This document shows positions 24,281 to 33,179 of a DNA stretch of 64,000 bases, piece after piece. A program made the position numbers and the translations under genes. The DNA lies in assembly GCF_024055725.1 (NCBI RefSeq), contig NZ_JAMXMX010000009.1:237359-301358 (forward strand). The letters run 5' to 3'. The number at the start of each line of letters is the position of its first letter. Positions within the stretch are counted from its first letter, which is position 1. Under the pieces are notes generated by a model that made no database searches, was not told the origin of the DNA, and worked only from the letters and a program-made list of their open reading frames with translations. The DNA is from Actinoallomurus spadix (GTDB taxonomy: Bacteria > Actinomycetota > Actinomycetes > Streptosporangiales > Streptosporangiaceae).

Positions 24281-26544
24281 CCGGCCTCGGAGGGCCCGGC
24301 GTGGTCGCCGAGCACGTCGTCAAGGACCTGGTGTCCGGGTTCGGGATCGCGGTACCCCGCGGCGCGACCGCCCGGGCCGCGGAGGACGTGGCCGCCGCCG
24401 CGGGCGGGCTGGCCCCGCCGCTCGTCGTCAAGGCGTACGGCCCCGGGCTCGTGCACAAGAGCGACGCCGGCGCCATGCGGCTGGGCCTCGGCTCACCGGC
24501 CGAGGCCGCGCGGGCCGCCGCCGCGATCGGGGCGGCGCTCGCCGGCGCCGGGAGCGTGGTCGAGGGCTACCTCGTCGAGGAGCAGGCGCCGCCGGGCGTC
24601 GAGGTGATCGTCGGCGCCGTCCGCGACCCGTCGTTCGGACCCGTGCTCCTGGCCGGTCTCGGCGGGGTCTGGACCGAGGTGCTCCGCGACACCGCCCTGC
24701 GACTGTGCCCGATCACCAAGGACGACGCCCGGGACATGCTCGCCGGGCTGCGCGGCGCGGCCCTGCTCGACGGCCTCCGCGGCTCGCCGGCGGCCGACCG
24801 GGACGCCCTCATCAAGGTGCTGCTCGCCGTCGGCGGCCCCGGCGGCGTGGTCGAGAGCCTGGGCGACGGGTTCACGGAGTTCGAGCTGAACCCGGTGATC
24901 TGCACGCCCGAGGGCGCGGTCGCGGTGGACGCCCGCCTCCTGCGCCCCTCCCCCGCCGGGAGGCGACCCGCCCTCGCGCATGCGGCCCCCGCCGAAGGAA
25001 CCCCCGGCCACGCCAACCCGGGCCCCGCCGAGGAAACCCCCGGCCACGCGAACCCGGCCACCGCCGAGGGGATCCCTGGCCACGCCAACCCGGCCACCGC
25101 CGAGGGAACCCCCGGTCTCCTGCGCCCGGCCTCCGCCGGGCCGGCCGGCGGGCGGCCGCCGCAGGATTTCACCCGGTTGTTCGCGCCGCGCGGCATCGCG
25201 GTCGTGGGCGCCTCCGCCAAGCGGCCGAACTTCGGCAACATGTTCCTCGGCTTCTACCGCGCGGCCGGGTACTCCGGCCGGCTCATCGCCGTCCACCCGA
25301 CCGCGGACGAGATCGACGGGGTTCCCTGTGTGCCCTCCCTGACGGAGGCCGACGTCGACTACGCGCTGGTCGCCGTGCCCGCCGAGCGGTGCCCGGACGT
25401 CGTACGCGAGGCCCACGGCGTCCCCTTCGTCCAGGTGATGAGCGGCGGCTTCCGGGAGACCGGCGCGGCCGGCCTGGAGGAGCGGCTCGTCGCCGCCGCC
25501 CGCGAGGCGGGCGTACGGCTGCTGGGTCCGAACTGCATGGGCGTCTACTCTCCGGCGGGCGGCCAGACGTTCATCGGCGGGCGACCGGGCCCCGCCGGGC
25601 GGATCGCGCTCATCTCGCAGAGCGGCGGGCTGGCCGGTGAGGTCGTCAGGGTCGGTGAGCGCCGTGGCCTGGCCTTTTCGAAAGTGGCCACGGTCGGCAA
25701 CAGCGCCGACGTCGGACCGGCCGAGCTGCTGCATCACCTCGCCGGTGACGCCGGCACTTCGGTGATCGGCCTGTACCTGGAGGACCCCCGGGACGGCAGG
25801 GCGCTGTTCGAGGCGCTGCGGGCGGTGACCAAGCCGGTCGTCGCCCTCGTCGGGGGGCGTTCGGCGCAGGGTCACCGGGCCGCCGCCTCGCATACGGGCG
25901 CGATGGTCGGCGACGCCCGGATCTGGACGGCGCTCGCCCGGCAGGCCGGCCTGCCGCTGGTGACCGGCCAGGACGACCTGATCGGCGCGCTCGACCTGCT
26001 CGACCTGCACGCCGGGCGGGACGTGCCCGCGTCTCCTAGCGTCCTCGTCATCGGGCCGAGCGGCGGGGCCGGCGTGCTCGCCGCCGACGCGCTCGACCGC
26101 GCCGGACTGGGGCTGCCCCCGCCGCCCGGCGTCGACCTCGGCCTGCCCGTCGGCGCGGTCCCCGGCAACCCCCTGGAGATCCCGGTCGGCCCGCGCGGCA
26201 GCCCGGACCTCGTCAGACGGGGCGTCACGGCGATCCAGCGGGCCGCGCGGCGGCCGTACCCGGACGTCGTCGTCCATGTGAACGTGCAGAGCTTCTTCAC
26301 GTTCGGCGACAGCGCCGGCCCGTTGCTCGCGTACGCCCACGCGGTCGGGGAACTGCAGCGCGGGGCCGCCTGGATGAGGGTGACCCTCGTGCTGCGCAAC
26401 GCCGAGTACGCCCCGCCCGGCGTCGAGGACGAGCTGCGGGCGATCGCCCGTTCGGCGGGCGTGGCGACCTATCGGAGCATCGAGGCGGCGGCCACGGCGG
26501 TCGCGGCCGCCAAGGTCCGCGATCAGCGGCGGGAGAAGGTGTGA
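24277..26544 (+). CDS. Fused NDP-forming acyl-CoA synthetase (ATP-grasp + CoA-binding/ligase domains)
   Basis: A 755-residue fusion related to ADP-forming acetyl-CoA synthetase. The order is ATP-grasp (beta) domain at about 1-235 with VVKAYGPGLVHKSDAGAM, a four-unit repeat linker (239-286), a CoA-binding Rossmann domain (from AVVGASAKRPNFGNMF), a succinyl-CoA-ligase-like domain (LLGPNCMGVYSPAG), and the phosphohistidine loop ASHTGA with His near residue 538. The usual fusion puts the alpha part first; here the beta part leads. GTGA overlap couples it to the AMP-ligase. It interconverts acyl-CoA and acid plus NTP, or acts as a CoA-transfer regulator. Confidence 0.9.
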   Translation: MTGLGGPGVVAEHVVKDLVSGFGIAVPRGATARAAEDVAAAAGGLAPPLVVKAYGPGLVHKSDAGAMRLGLGSPAEAARAAAAIGAALAGAGSVVEGYLVEEQAPPGVEVIVGAVRDPSFGPVLLAGLGGVWTEVLRDTALRLCPITKDDARDMLAGLRGAALLDGLRGSPAADRDALIKVLLAVGGPGGVVESLGDGFTEFELNPVICTPEGAVAVDARLLRPSPAGRRPALAHAAPAEGTPGHANPGPAEETPGHANPATAEGIPGHANPATAEGTPGLLRPASAGPAGGRPPQDFTRLFAPRGIAVVGASAKRPNFGNMFLGFYRAAGYSGRLIAVHPTADEIDGVPCVPSLTEADVDYALVAVPAERCPDVVREAHGVPFVQVMSGGFRETGAAGLEERLVAAAREAGVRLLGPNCMGVYSPAGGQTFIGGRPGPAGRIALISQSGGLAGEVVRVGERRGLAFSKVATVGNSADVGPAELLHHLAGDAGTSVIGLYLEDPRDGRALFEALRAVTKPVVALVGGRSAQGHRAAASHTGAMVGDARIWTALARQAGLPLVTGQDDLIGALDLLDLHAGRDVPASPSVLVIGPSGGAGVLAADALDRAGLGLPPPPGVDLGLPVGAVPGNPLEIPVGPRGSPDLVRRGVTAIQRAARRPYPDVVVHVNVQSFFTFGDSAGPLLAYAHAVGELQRGAAWMRVTLVLRNAEYAPPGVEDELRAIARSAGVATYRSIEAAATAVAAAKVRDQRREKV
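24991..25134 (+). repeat. Four tandem 36-bp coding repeats (interdomain linker)
   Basis: Four in-frame 36-bp units encode AEGTPGHANPGP, AEETPGHANPAT, AEGIPGHANPAT and AEGTPGLLRPAS. They form a Pro/Gly-rich linker between the ATP-grasp and CoA-binding domains of the fused synthetase. Confidence 0.9.
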
Positions 26545-27305
26545 TGGGCAGACTCGACGGCAAGGTCGCGCTGATCACCGGCGGCGCGCGAGGAATGGGC
26601 AGGGCGCACGTGAGGCGCTTCGTCGCCGAGGGCGCCGCGGTGGTCTTCGGCGACGTCCTGGAGGAGGAGGGCGGCAGGCTCGCCGCCGACCTCGGCGACG
26701 CGGCGCGCTTCGTGCCGATGGACGTGACCCGGCCCGACGACTGGCGGAACGCCGTCGAGGCCGCCGTGACGGCCTTCGGCGGCCTCACGGTGCTGGTGAA
26801 CAACGCCGGGATCATCAAGCACAAGCCGATCGAGGAGATGACCCTGGAGGAGTGCAGGCGGGTCATCGAGGTCAACCTCATCGGGCAGTGGCTCGGCGTG
26901 AAGTCGGTCATCGAGCCGATGCGGGCGGCCGGCGGCGGGTCGATCGTCAACGTGTCCTCGACCGAGGGCTTCATCGGCGCCGCCGGGCTGGCCGCCTACA
27001 GCGCCAGCAAGTTCGGCGTCCGGGGGCTGACGAAGGCGGCGGCGCGCGAGCTGGGCCCGTACGGCATCCGGGTCAACTCCATCCACCCGGGTGCCATCCT
27101 CACCGCGATGGCCATGGATCCGGACGTCGTCGCGGCGACCGCGAGCAGCGCCGAGGCGTTCTTGGGCGCCCTGCCCCTCAAGCGGATGGGCAAGGCGGAG
27201 GAGGTGCCGGGGCTGGTGGTCTTCCTCGCCTCGGACGAGGCGGGCTACTGCACCGGCAGCGAGGTCCTGGTGGACGGCGGCATGCTCACGGGCGCCGGCT
27301 ACTGA
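26544..27305 (+). CDS. SDR, 3-alpha/20-beta-hydroxysteroid dehydrogenase-like
   Basis: A 253-residue classical SDR. TGGARGMG binds NAD(H), VNNAGI and VSSTEG precede the catalytic YSASK, and HPGAILTAM follows. The overall pattern (GRLDGKVALITGGARGMGRA, GIRVNSIHPG) is that of the 3-alpha-(or 20-beta-)hydroxysteroid dehydrogenase group such as mycobacterial FabG3. The ATG overlaps the upstream stop (TGATG) after GGGAGAAGG, so it is the last coupled gene of the operon. The steroid label is a family resemblance, not proof of substrate. Confidence 0.92.
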   Translation: MGRLDGKVALITGGARGMGRAHVRRFVAEGAAVVFGDVLEEEGGRLAADLGDAARFVPMDVTRPDDWRNAVEAAVTAFGGLTVLVNNAGIIKHKPIEEMTLEECRRVIEVNLIGQWLGVKSVIEPMRAAGGGSIVNVSSTEGFIGAAGLAAYSASKFGVRGLTKAAARELGPYGIRVNSIHPGAILTAMAMDPDVVAATASSAEAFLGALPLKRMGKAEEVPGLVVFLASDEAGYCTGSEVLVDGGMLTGAGY

Positions 27306-27456
27306 CCGCGCGGCCCCACCGTCCGGTTCACGAGGGCCGACGTCGAAGGAGGTGCGAGTCCACCGGCTCCGCCGCGCCGCCGGACGCCACCGCGGGATCC
27401 CGGGAACTGACTTTCGTCGGTATCGACACGGATCCGCCCGCCTGTACCGTTCGCCC

Positions 27457-29075
27457 GTGCACAGATCGGTCAGGGACGCGCCGCTGTGGGGCTTTCTGGC
27501 CCTCACCATCGTGGCGGAGAGGGCGGCTCAGGGCGGGGTCGGCGCGCCGTGGCCCGTCGTGGCGGCGGGGCTGGCCGCCACGGGGGGCATCGTCGCGGCC
27601 GCGCGGCCCCGCCCGCTCGCCGCGCTGTACGGGGCGGCGGCCCTGGCGCTCCTGCAGTGGGCGTATGTCGCGGTCCGGCCGGGTCCCTTCCCCCTCGCCT
27701 ACGTCGTCGCGTTGCCGGTTCTGAGCCACCTGGCGGGACGGCGGCTGCCGCGCGACCGGCCCGTGCTGCTGTCGTTCGTGGCCGTGGCCGTGCTGGAGCT
27801 CGTCCTGGCCGTCGCGGTCGGAGCCGCCGAGGGATCGGCGACCCGGTGGGCGGTGACCTGGTTCGACCTGACCCTCGCGCTGATCTTCCTGGTCATGTGC
27901 CCATGGCTGATCGGCCGCTACCGGCGCCTCCAGCAGGAGCTGGTGCGCGCCGGCTGAAGCGCGCGGAACGGCTCGAACGCGAACAGTGGATCATCGCCGA
28001 CCGGGAGCGTCTGCGCGAACGCGGCCGCATCGCCCAGGACATGCACGACTCGCTCGGCCACGAACTCAGCCTCATCGCCCTGCGCGCGGGCGCGCTGGAG
28101 ATGGCGCCCGACCTCGCCGGGCACCATCGCGCCGCGGCGGGCGAACTCCGTGCGAGCGCCGCGGCGGCGACCGAGCGGCTCCGCGAGATCATCGGCGTGC
28201 TCCGCGAGCACTCCGCTCCACCGCTCGACGGACCGCACGAGCCGGCCGCGCCGCTGGTCCCGGCCCGGGAGGACATCACCGACCTGGTCGACCGCGCCCG
28301 CGCGTCGGGCATGACGGTCGAACTGCTGGATGAACGCGGAAACGGCGGATTCGCGCCGCTCCCGGACATGGCGGGCCACGCCGTCCACCGGATCGTCCAG
28401 GAGTCGCTGACCAACGCCGCGAAGCACGCTCCCGGGAGCGCGGTGACCGTACGACTGGCGCGATCTGCGGACGAGACGGTCGCGACCGTGACGAACGGAC
28501 CACCACCCGAGGGCGCGCCGCCCGCCGTACCGGGCGGCGGCCTGGGACTCGTGGGACTGCGCGAGCGCGCCCGGCTGGCGGGCGGCACACTGCGCGCGGA
28601 ACGCCGGGACGGCGGGTTCGAGGTGCGCGCACGGCTGCCGCACACGGCACCCGCCGTGTCCCCGGGTGACGACGCGGGCGGCTCCGACTCTCTGCTCGGC
28701 CTGGCGCGGGCGCGCGGTCAGGCCCGGCGGGGCCTGGTCACGGCGCTCATGGTGCCGCTGTCCATCGCGGCGGGCCTCGCGGTCGCGCTCCTCGGCTACT
28801 ACCTGTACACGACCGAGAACTCCGTCCTCGGCCCCGAGCGTTTCGAACGGCTGCGGGTCGGCGAGCCGCGCTCGTCGATCGAGCTGCCGCCCGTCGAGAT
28901 GATCGACGCACCGGTCGGCTCCGGACCCGCGGCCCCGCCCGGCGCGTCCTGCCGGTACTACCGCTCGGACGGCAATCCCCTCGGCGTGGGAGACGTCTAC
29001 CGGCTGTGCTTCGCGGACGGCCGCCTCGTGGCCAAGGACGTCATCACGCCCGCCGACCGGCTGCCGAAGGGATGA
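27457..29075 (+). pseudogene. Sensor histidine kinase interrupted by a one-base frameshift
   Basis: The membrane half (GTG 27457 to TGA 27957, 166 residues, about five helices, ending RYRRLQQELVRAG) and the kinase half (+29 frame to 29075) are one gene split at 27955. Relatives read VRAG-W then a basic/acidic coiled coil; here TGG-AAG has become TGA-AG, a one-G deletion. The kinase half has the HisKA_3 motif RIAQDMHDSLGHELSLIALR, an N box (IVQESLTNAAKHA) and a Gly box, then a C-terminal membrane helix and an extracytoplasmic domain with a Cys pair. Restart at ATG 27903 could give a 390-residue soluble-start kinase. A sequencing error is equally possible. It pairs with the regulator at 29083. 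Confidence 0.85.
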
Positions 29076-29082
29076 TTGATCG

Positions 29083-29751
29083 ATGATCCGTGTGCTCCTC
29101 GCCGACGACGAGGCGATGGTCCGTGCCGGGGTCCGCGCGATCCTCTCGACGGATTCCGGCATCGAGGTGGTCGCGGAGGCGGCCGACGGGCGGGAGGCGA
29201 TCGAGCTCACCCGCGCGCACCGGCCGGACGTCGCGCTGCTGGACATCCGGATGCCGCGGCTGGACGGCCTCGCCGCCGCAGCGGAGATCAGGCGTGCGGT
29301 CCCGGACACCGCCGTGGTCGTCCTCACGACGTTCGGCGAGGACGAGTACATCGTCCGGGCCCTCGCCGACGGCGCCGCCGGTTTCCTGCTCAAGACCGGC
29401 GACCCCCGGGAGCTGATCGGAGGCGTGCGCGCCGTCGCCGACGGCGGAGCGTGCCTGTCTCCCCAGGTGGCGCGGCGGGTCATCACCGAGCTGAACCGCG
29501 AGGGGCTGTCCCGCAGGACCGCGGCCCGGTCGCGTGTCGAGTCCCTCACCGGCCGTGAACGCGAGGTCCTCGCCCTCCTCGGCACCGGCCTCTCGAACGC
29601 GCAGATCGCCCGCAGCCTGCATCTGGTGGAGGGCACCGTCAAGGCGTACGTCAGCGCCGTCCTGGCCCGCCTCGGTGTGCGCAACCGCGTCCAGGCCGCG
29701 ATCCTCGCGTACGAGGCGGGTCTCATGACCGGGACCGAGGACATCCGCTGA
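29083..29751 (+). CDS. NarL/FixJ-family response regulator
   Basis: A 222-residue two-domain regulator. The receiver domain has the acidic pair ADDEAM, phospho-acceptor Asp in LLDIRMPRLDG (about residue 54), TTF and the Lys in LLKTG. The C-terminal LuxR-type HTH is LTGREREVLALLGTGLSNAQIARSL, ending VRNRVQAAI. It begins seven bases after the kinase stop, so the pair forms a two-component operon; the frameshift upstream may leave it without its sensor. Confidence 0.95.
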   Translation: MIRVLLADDEAMVRAGVRAILSTDSGIEVVAEAADGREAIELTRAHRPDVALLDIRMPRLDGLAAAAEIRRAVPDTAVVVLTTFGEDEYIVRALADGAAGFLLKTGDPRELIGGVRAVADGGACLSPQVARRVITELNREGLSRRTAARSRVESLTGREREVLALLGTGLSNAQIARSLHLVEGTVKAYVSAVLARLGVRNRVQAAILAYEAGLMTGTEDIR

Positions 29752-29832
29752 GACACGGGCGAGGCTCACCGGAAGCCCTCCACCCGAGCCCGCGTTCAGC
29801 GCTCGGCCGAAGACGTCCGCTCGAGTCCGCGT

Positions 29833-30453
29833 TCAGCGCTCGGCGGCCTTGCGCAGGGCCACGGTCGCCTTGGCCAGTTCGTCGGCCGAGGTGCCCGAGC
29901 CGGCGACCACGCCCAGTGTGGAGCCGTCGCCCCACGCGCAGCCGGCGCCACCCTGTGCTCCCGCCGCACAGCGCAGGACGCCGCCGAACGCTCCCGGCGG
30001 GTAGTCCTTGGGACCGCTCAGCGGCATGGCCGCCAGGGCCGAGTCCACCTCGAAGGACGGCGGGTTCGCCCGGAGCTCCTGGGCGATGGCCGGATGGTCG
30101 CCGGCCGCCAGCCCGAGGAAGGCGATCCGCTGCTGGGCGTTGCCGCGCCGCTGGTAGACCCCGATCTTCATCTTCGCCGCGTACGCCGCGTTCTGCTTCG
30201 CCTGAGCGTCGCGGATGGTCTGGACGACCCGGTCGGCCTCCGGGCCGGTCTGCCGCGTGTAGTCGTCGAAGGAGCCCGGCACCGTGATCCGGCGCTGCGC
30301 CGCCGAGGCCGGGGGGCTCGCCGTCCTGTCGTACGCCGCCGTCCGTACGCCCGGCGACCCGCAGCCGGCGAGCACCATGCCCGGTATCGGAGCGAGCGCC
30401 CCGACGAGCGCCGCGAGCTCCCTCGACCGCCTCCGACCGCTGAAGGACGCCAC
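29833..30453 (-). CDS. Putative lipoprotein of unknown function
   Basis: A 206-residue protein from GTG 30453 with a twin-basic N-terminus (SGRRRSRELAALVGALAPI), a hydrophobic stretch and lipobox LAGC near residue 30. The mature part contains a helical segment (DRVVQTIRDAQAKQNAAYAA) and a pattern in which Cys residues flank AAGAQGGAG. A start at 30534 would add an implausible leader. It converges with the response regulator (81 bp). No family is recognised; an actinobacterial membrane-anchored sensor or binding protein is possible. Confidence 0.75.
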   Translation of the reverse strand: MASFSGRRRSRELAALVGALAPIPGMVLAGCGSPGVRTAAYDRTASPPASAAQRRITVPGSFDDYTRQTGPEADRVVQTIRDAQAKQNAAYAAKMKIGVYQRRGNAQQRIAFLGLAAGDHPAIAQELRANPPSFEVDSALAAMPLSGPKDYPPGAFGGVLRCAAGAQGGAGCAWGDGSTLGVVAGSGTSADELAKATVALRKAAER

Positions 30454-30686
30454 ATCCGCCAAGCTACGCCGCCGAAGTCCGGCGATTACCCGTTGAAGGG
30501 ACGGATCGCCTAAACGCACCGCCAAGACTGACAAGGCCGAAGGATCCGGCCGAATCGATCAGCCACTGTGGCGTCGGCAGTGACGCGACAGACCCGGCGA
30601 ACCGGTCGTCACCTCGTCAGTGACAACGGCAACGTGACCACAGCGGCGGCGATGAGACCGCGACGGCGGCACCCATGACCGCGCCG

Positions 30687-32087
30687 CTAGGCGACGCCGC
30701 GGACGCTGCTCTCGAGGTCGGCGGGGCGGCGGTCGGGCCAGCGTTCGGCGGCTTCGAGCTGGGCGGCGAGCGACAGCAGGGTGGCCTCGTCGTTCGCCCG
30801 GCCCAGGAACTGCGCGCCGATGGGCAGGCCACCGGCGCTGAGGCCGGCGGGCACGCCGATGGCCGGCCAGCCGAGGACGTTCCACGCCCAGCAGAACGGG
30901 CAGGACCCGGCGGCCAGGTGGCCGGTCGCGAGCCAGCCGCGGCCGGTCAGCGCGCCGATCCGCAGGGGGAGCCGCGCGGTGGTCGGAGTGAGCACGACGT
31001 CGGCGCGCTCGAAGATCCGGCCGATCCGGCGAGCCATCCGCGGTTCGACGCGGCGCGCGAAGGGCACCAGCCGACGCCCGAAGTGCCGGCCGAGGAAGGC
31101 CTCGGTGATGGTCGCGGGCTCGGGTTCGGCGTCGGGGGTCGCCTCGAGCCAGTCGGCGACCCCCGCGGTCCCGCGCGGGAGGAAGTTCAGGCCGATCAGG
31201 CCGTAGTCCGGGTCGGCGGGGAACACGTCGTGCCCCAGATCGGCGAGCACGTCCGCGAGGCGCAGCACCGCCGCCCTGATCTCCGGGTCGACCGCCGACG
31301 GCACGCCGAAGGGCGTACGGAACGACAACGCGATCCGCAGCCGTCCGGGCTCGCGTTCGGCGGCGCGCCGGTACGGCTCGGCGGGGGCCGGCGGCCGGTG
31401 GATGTCGTCGGGGTGGTTCCCGGTGAGCACGTCCAGGAGCAGGGCCGCGTCCTCGACCGTACGGGTCAGGGGGCCGGCGACCGCGATGCCGTAGAACGAG
31501 TCGATGTACGGCCAGATGGAGACGCGGCCGCGCTGCGGCTTGAGGCCGACGAGCCCGGTCCACGCGGCGGGGATGCGCAGGGAGCCGGCGCCGTCGGAGC
31601 CGACCGCCCCGGAGACCATGCCTGCGGCGACCGCCGCCGCCGAACCCGCGCTCGACCCGCCGGGCGTGCGGTCGCGGTTCCAGGGGTTGCGCACGGTCCC
31701 GAAGCCGGTCTCCCCGGTGGGCCACTGCCCGAGCTCGCTCGTGTTGGTCTTGCCCACGATGATCGCGCCGGCCGCGCGCAGCCTCCGTACGACCTCGCTG
31801 TCGGCGGTCTTCGGCTCGTGGCTGCCGCGGCAGCCGAAGGGAGTGATGTGCCCGGCCAGGTCGGTGTCGTCCTTGATGGCGACGGGGACGCCGAGCAGCG
31901 GAGGGCGCTCGCGCCCGTGCCACCGGTCGGCCCGGTCCGCCTCCTCCAGGGCCTGCTCGGCGCAGGTGACGCGGAAGGCGCCGAGCGTGTCGCGCTCAAT
32001 GCGGTCCAGAGAGTATTCGACCAGCGCGCGGGCGGAGACCTCTCCCCGGGCCAGGCGGGCGGCGTCTGCGGTGAGTCCTTCGATCAC
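30687..32087 (-). CDS. Amidase-signature family amidase
   Basis: A 466-residue amidase-signature hydrolase. The Ser-cisSer-Lys triad regions are visible: Lys in VAIKDD, the Gly/Ser-rich PGGSSAGSAAAV, and GSDGAGSLRIPA carrying the nucleophile. A conserved GLVGLKPQRGRVS follows. It is shorter and less complete than GatA, and no gatB/C is adjacent, so it is a catabolic or detoxifying amidase. GTG 32087 with GGGGGA upstream was chosen; longer frames run through the operator. It is divergent from a TetR gene and almost certainly its target. Confidence 0.92.
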   Translation of the reverse strand: MIEGLTADAARLARGEVSARALVEYSLDRIERDTLGAFRVTCAEQALEEADRADRWHGRERPPLLGVPVAIKDDTDLAGHITPFGCRGSHEPKTADSEVVRRLRAAGAIIVGKTNTSELGQWPTGETGFGTVRNPWNRDRTPGGSSAGSAAAVAAGMVSGAVGSDGAGSLRIPAAWTGLVGLKPQRGRVSIWPYIDSFYGIAVAGPLTRTVEDAALLLDVLTGNHPDDIHRPPAPAEPYRRAAEREPGRLRIALSFRTPFGVPSAVDPEIRAAVLRLADVLADLGHDVFPADPDYGLIGLNFLPRGTAGVADWLEATPDAEPEPATITEAFLGRHFGRRLVPFARRVEPRMARRIGRIFERADVVLTPTTARLPLRIGALTGRGWLATGHLAAGSCPFCWAWNVLGWPAIGVPAGLSAGGLPIGAQFLGRANDEATLLSLAAQLEAAERWPDRRPADLESSVRGVA

Positions 32088-32108
32088 AGGATCCCCCGAG
32101 GACTGGTT

Positions 32109-32128
32109 TCGTTCGTTCGAACGAACGA
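32109..32128. promoter_or_regulatory. TetR operator: perfect 20-bp palindrome
   Basis: TCGTTCGTTCGAACGAACGA is a perfect palindrome built of GTTC/GAAC half-repeats. It sits in the 95-bp space between divergent amidase and tetR, so it should control both. Confidence 0.85.
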
Positions 32129-32182
32129 TAATCCGAGAAGGGCTTCGAGGAGAAGGCCCGAATACGCCAGACTTGCCCCGCG

Positions 32183-32740
32183 ATGGAAGACACACGAGAA
32201 CGCATCCTGCTCGCCACGTTGCGGCTGATCGGTGAGCACGGTGTCGGCGCGGTCACCAACCGGCGCGTCGCGACGGCCGCCGGCGTCGCGCTGGGCTCGC
32301 TGACCTACCACTTCCCCAGCCAGGCCGAGCTCCTGCGCGAGACCCTCAGCCGGTACGTCGACGAGGAGATCCGCCGGATCAGCGAGGTCGCCGCGCGCCT
32401 CGAGGGCATCGGCCCGGAACAGGCGGTCATCGAGACCGAGCGTGCCATCGCCGACCTGCCGGACGGCCCCGAAGAGGTCGCCACCCTCGAACTGCACCTG
32501 CACGCGTCCCGCGATCCGCTGGTCCGGGAGGCCGCCGTCCGCTCGGTCGAGGCGTACGACCAGCTGGCGACCGCGATCCTGACGGCCCTGGAGATCCCCG
32601 ACCCGGAGGCCAAGGCCCCGACCGTGGTCGCGCTGCTCTACGGGCTGGCGGTCCGCCGCCTGGCCACCGGGGACCCCTCCGGCACGGCGGAGGCGCTCCG
32701 CCTCCTGCTCTACGGCGCGGCGGGCCCCTCCGGGGGGTGA
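32183..32740 (+). CDS. TetR-family regulator, divergent from amidase
   Basis: A 185-residue TetR protein with HTH at about residues 25-45 (VTNRRVATAAGVALGSLTYHF). The helical ligand domain is of ordinary size. It is divergent from the amidase with a perfect 20-bp palindrome between them, so it most likely represses itself and the amidase until an amide substrate or product binds. Degenerate tandem repeats follow its stop. Confidence 0.93.
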   Translation: MEDTRERILLATLRLIGEHGVGAVTNRRVATAAGVALGSLTYHFPSQAELLRETLSRYVDEEIRRISEVAARLEGIGPEQAVIETERAIADLPDGPEEVATLELHLHASRDPLVREAAVRSVEAYDQLATAILTALEIPDPEAKAPTVVALLYGLAVRRLATGDPSGTAEALRLLLYGAAGPSGG

Positions 32741-32870
32741 CCGAGGCCGCCTCCGCCCCGAAGCGACCGAGATGCCCCCTCCTGAAACGACCGAGGGTGC
32801 CCCCGCCTGAAACGACGGGGGGTCTCCGCCCGAGTGACCGAGAACGGTTCCGTCCGGAGTGAGCGGGGAT
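32741..32870. repeat. Degenerate tandem repeats, about 24 bp, after tetR
   Basis: About five imperfect units share the opening GACCGAG and the ending CCxCCtGAA (for example CGACCGAGGGTGCCCCCGCC). They begin at the tetR stop. The rest of the intergenic stretch (32871-33049) shows nothing recognisable. Confidence 0.55.
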
Positions 32871-33049
32871 TGGCCGCCCGCCGCCGGGGCACTCCTCTCC
32901 CGGCGGGCCCAACGGCGGCGGGCGCGTGCGCGGCGCACCGGATCCGTCCCCTCTCACGGGTCCGGGCTGACCGCCACGGACGACCGCGGCCCGGGACGGA
33001 AAGGTGACGCCCCGTTGCGGTCGCGGAACGTACGGTAGCCGAAGCAGGG

Positions 33050-33066
33050 TTGCAAGCACGTTGCAA
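33050..33066. promoter_or_regulatory. Paired TTGCAA sites upstream of the GAF regulator
   Basis: Two copies of the palindromic hexamer TTGCAA are centred 11 bp apart, one helical turn, 114 bp before the GAF regulator ATG. This is the layout of a dimer-of-dimers operator. Confidence 0.4.
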
Positions 33067-33179
33067 TCGCGCGATGACCCACGGCGATGATCCCAGGTCG
33101 CCAGTTTGGCCGAATCGCTTGCGGCCAGGGTCCGGAGCCCCAATGCTCGGGGCAGACACGCCCCCAGTGGAGAAGCGCC

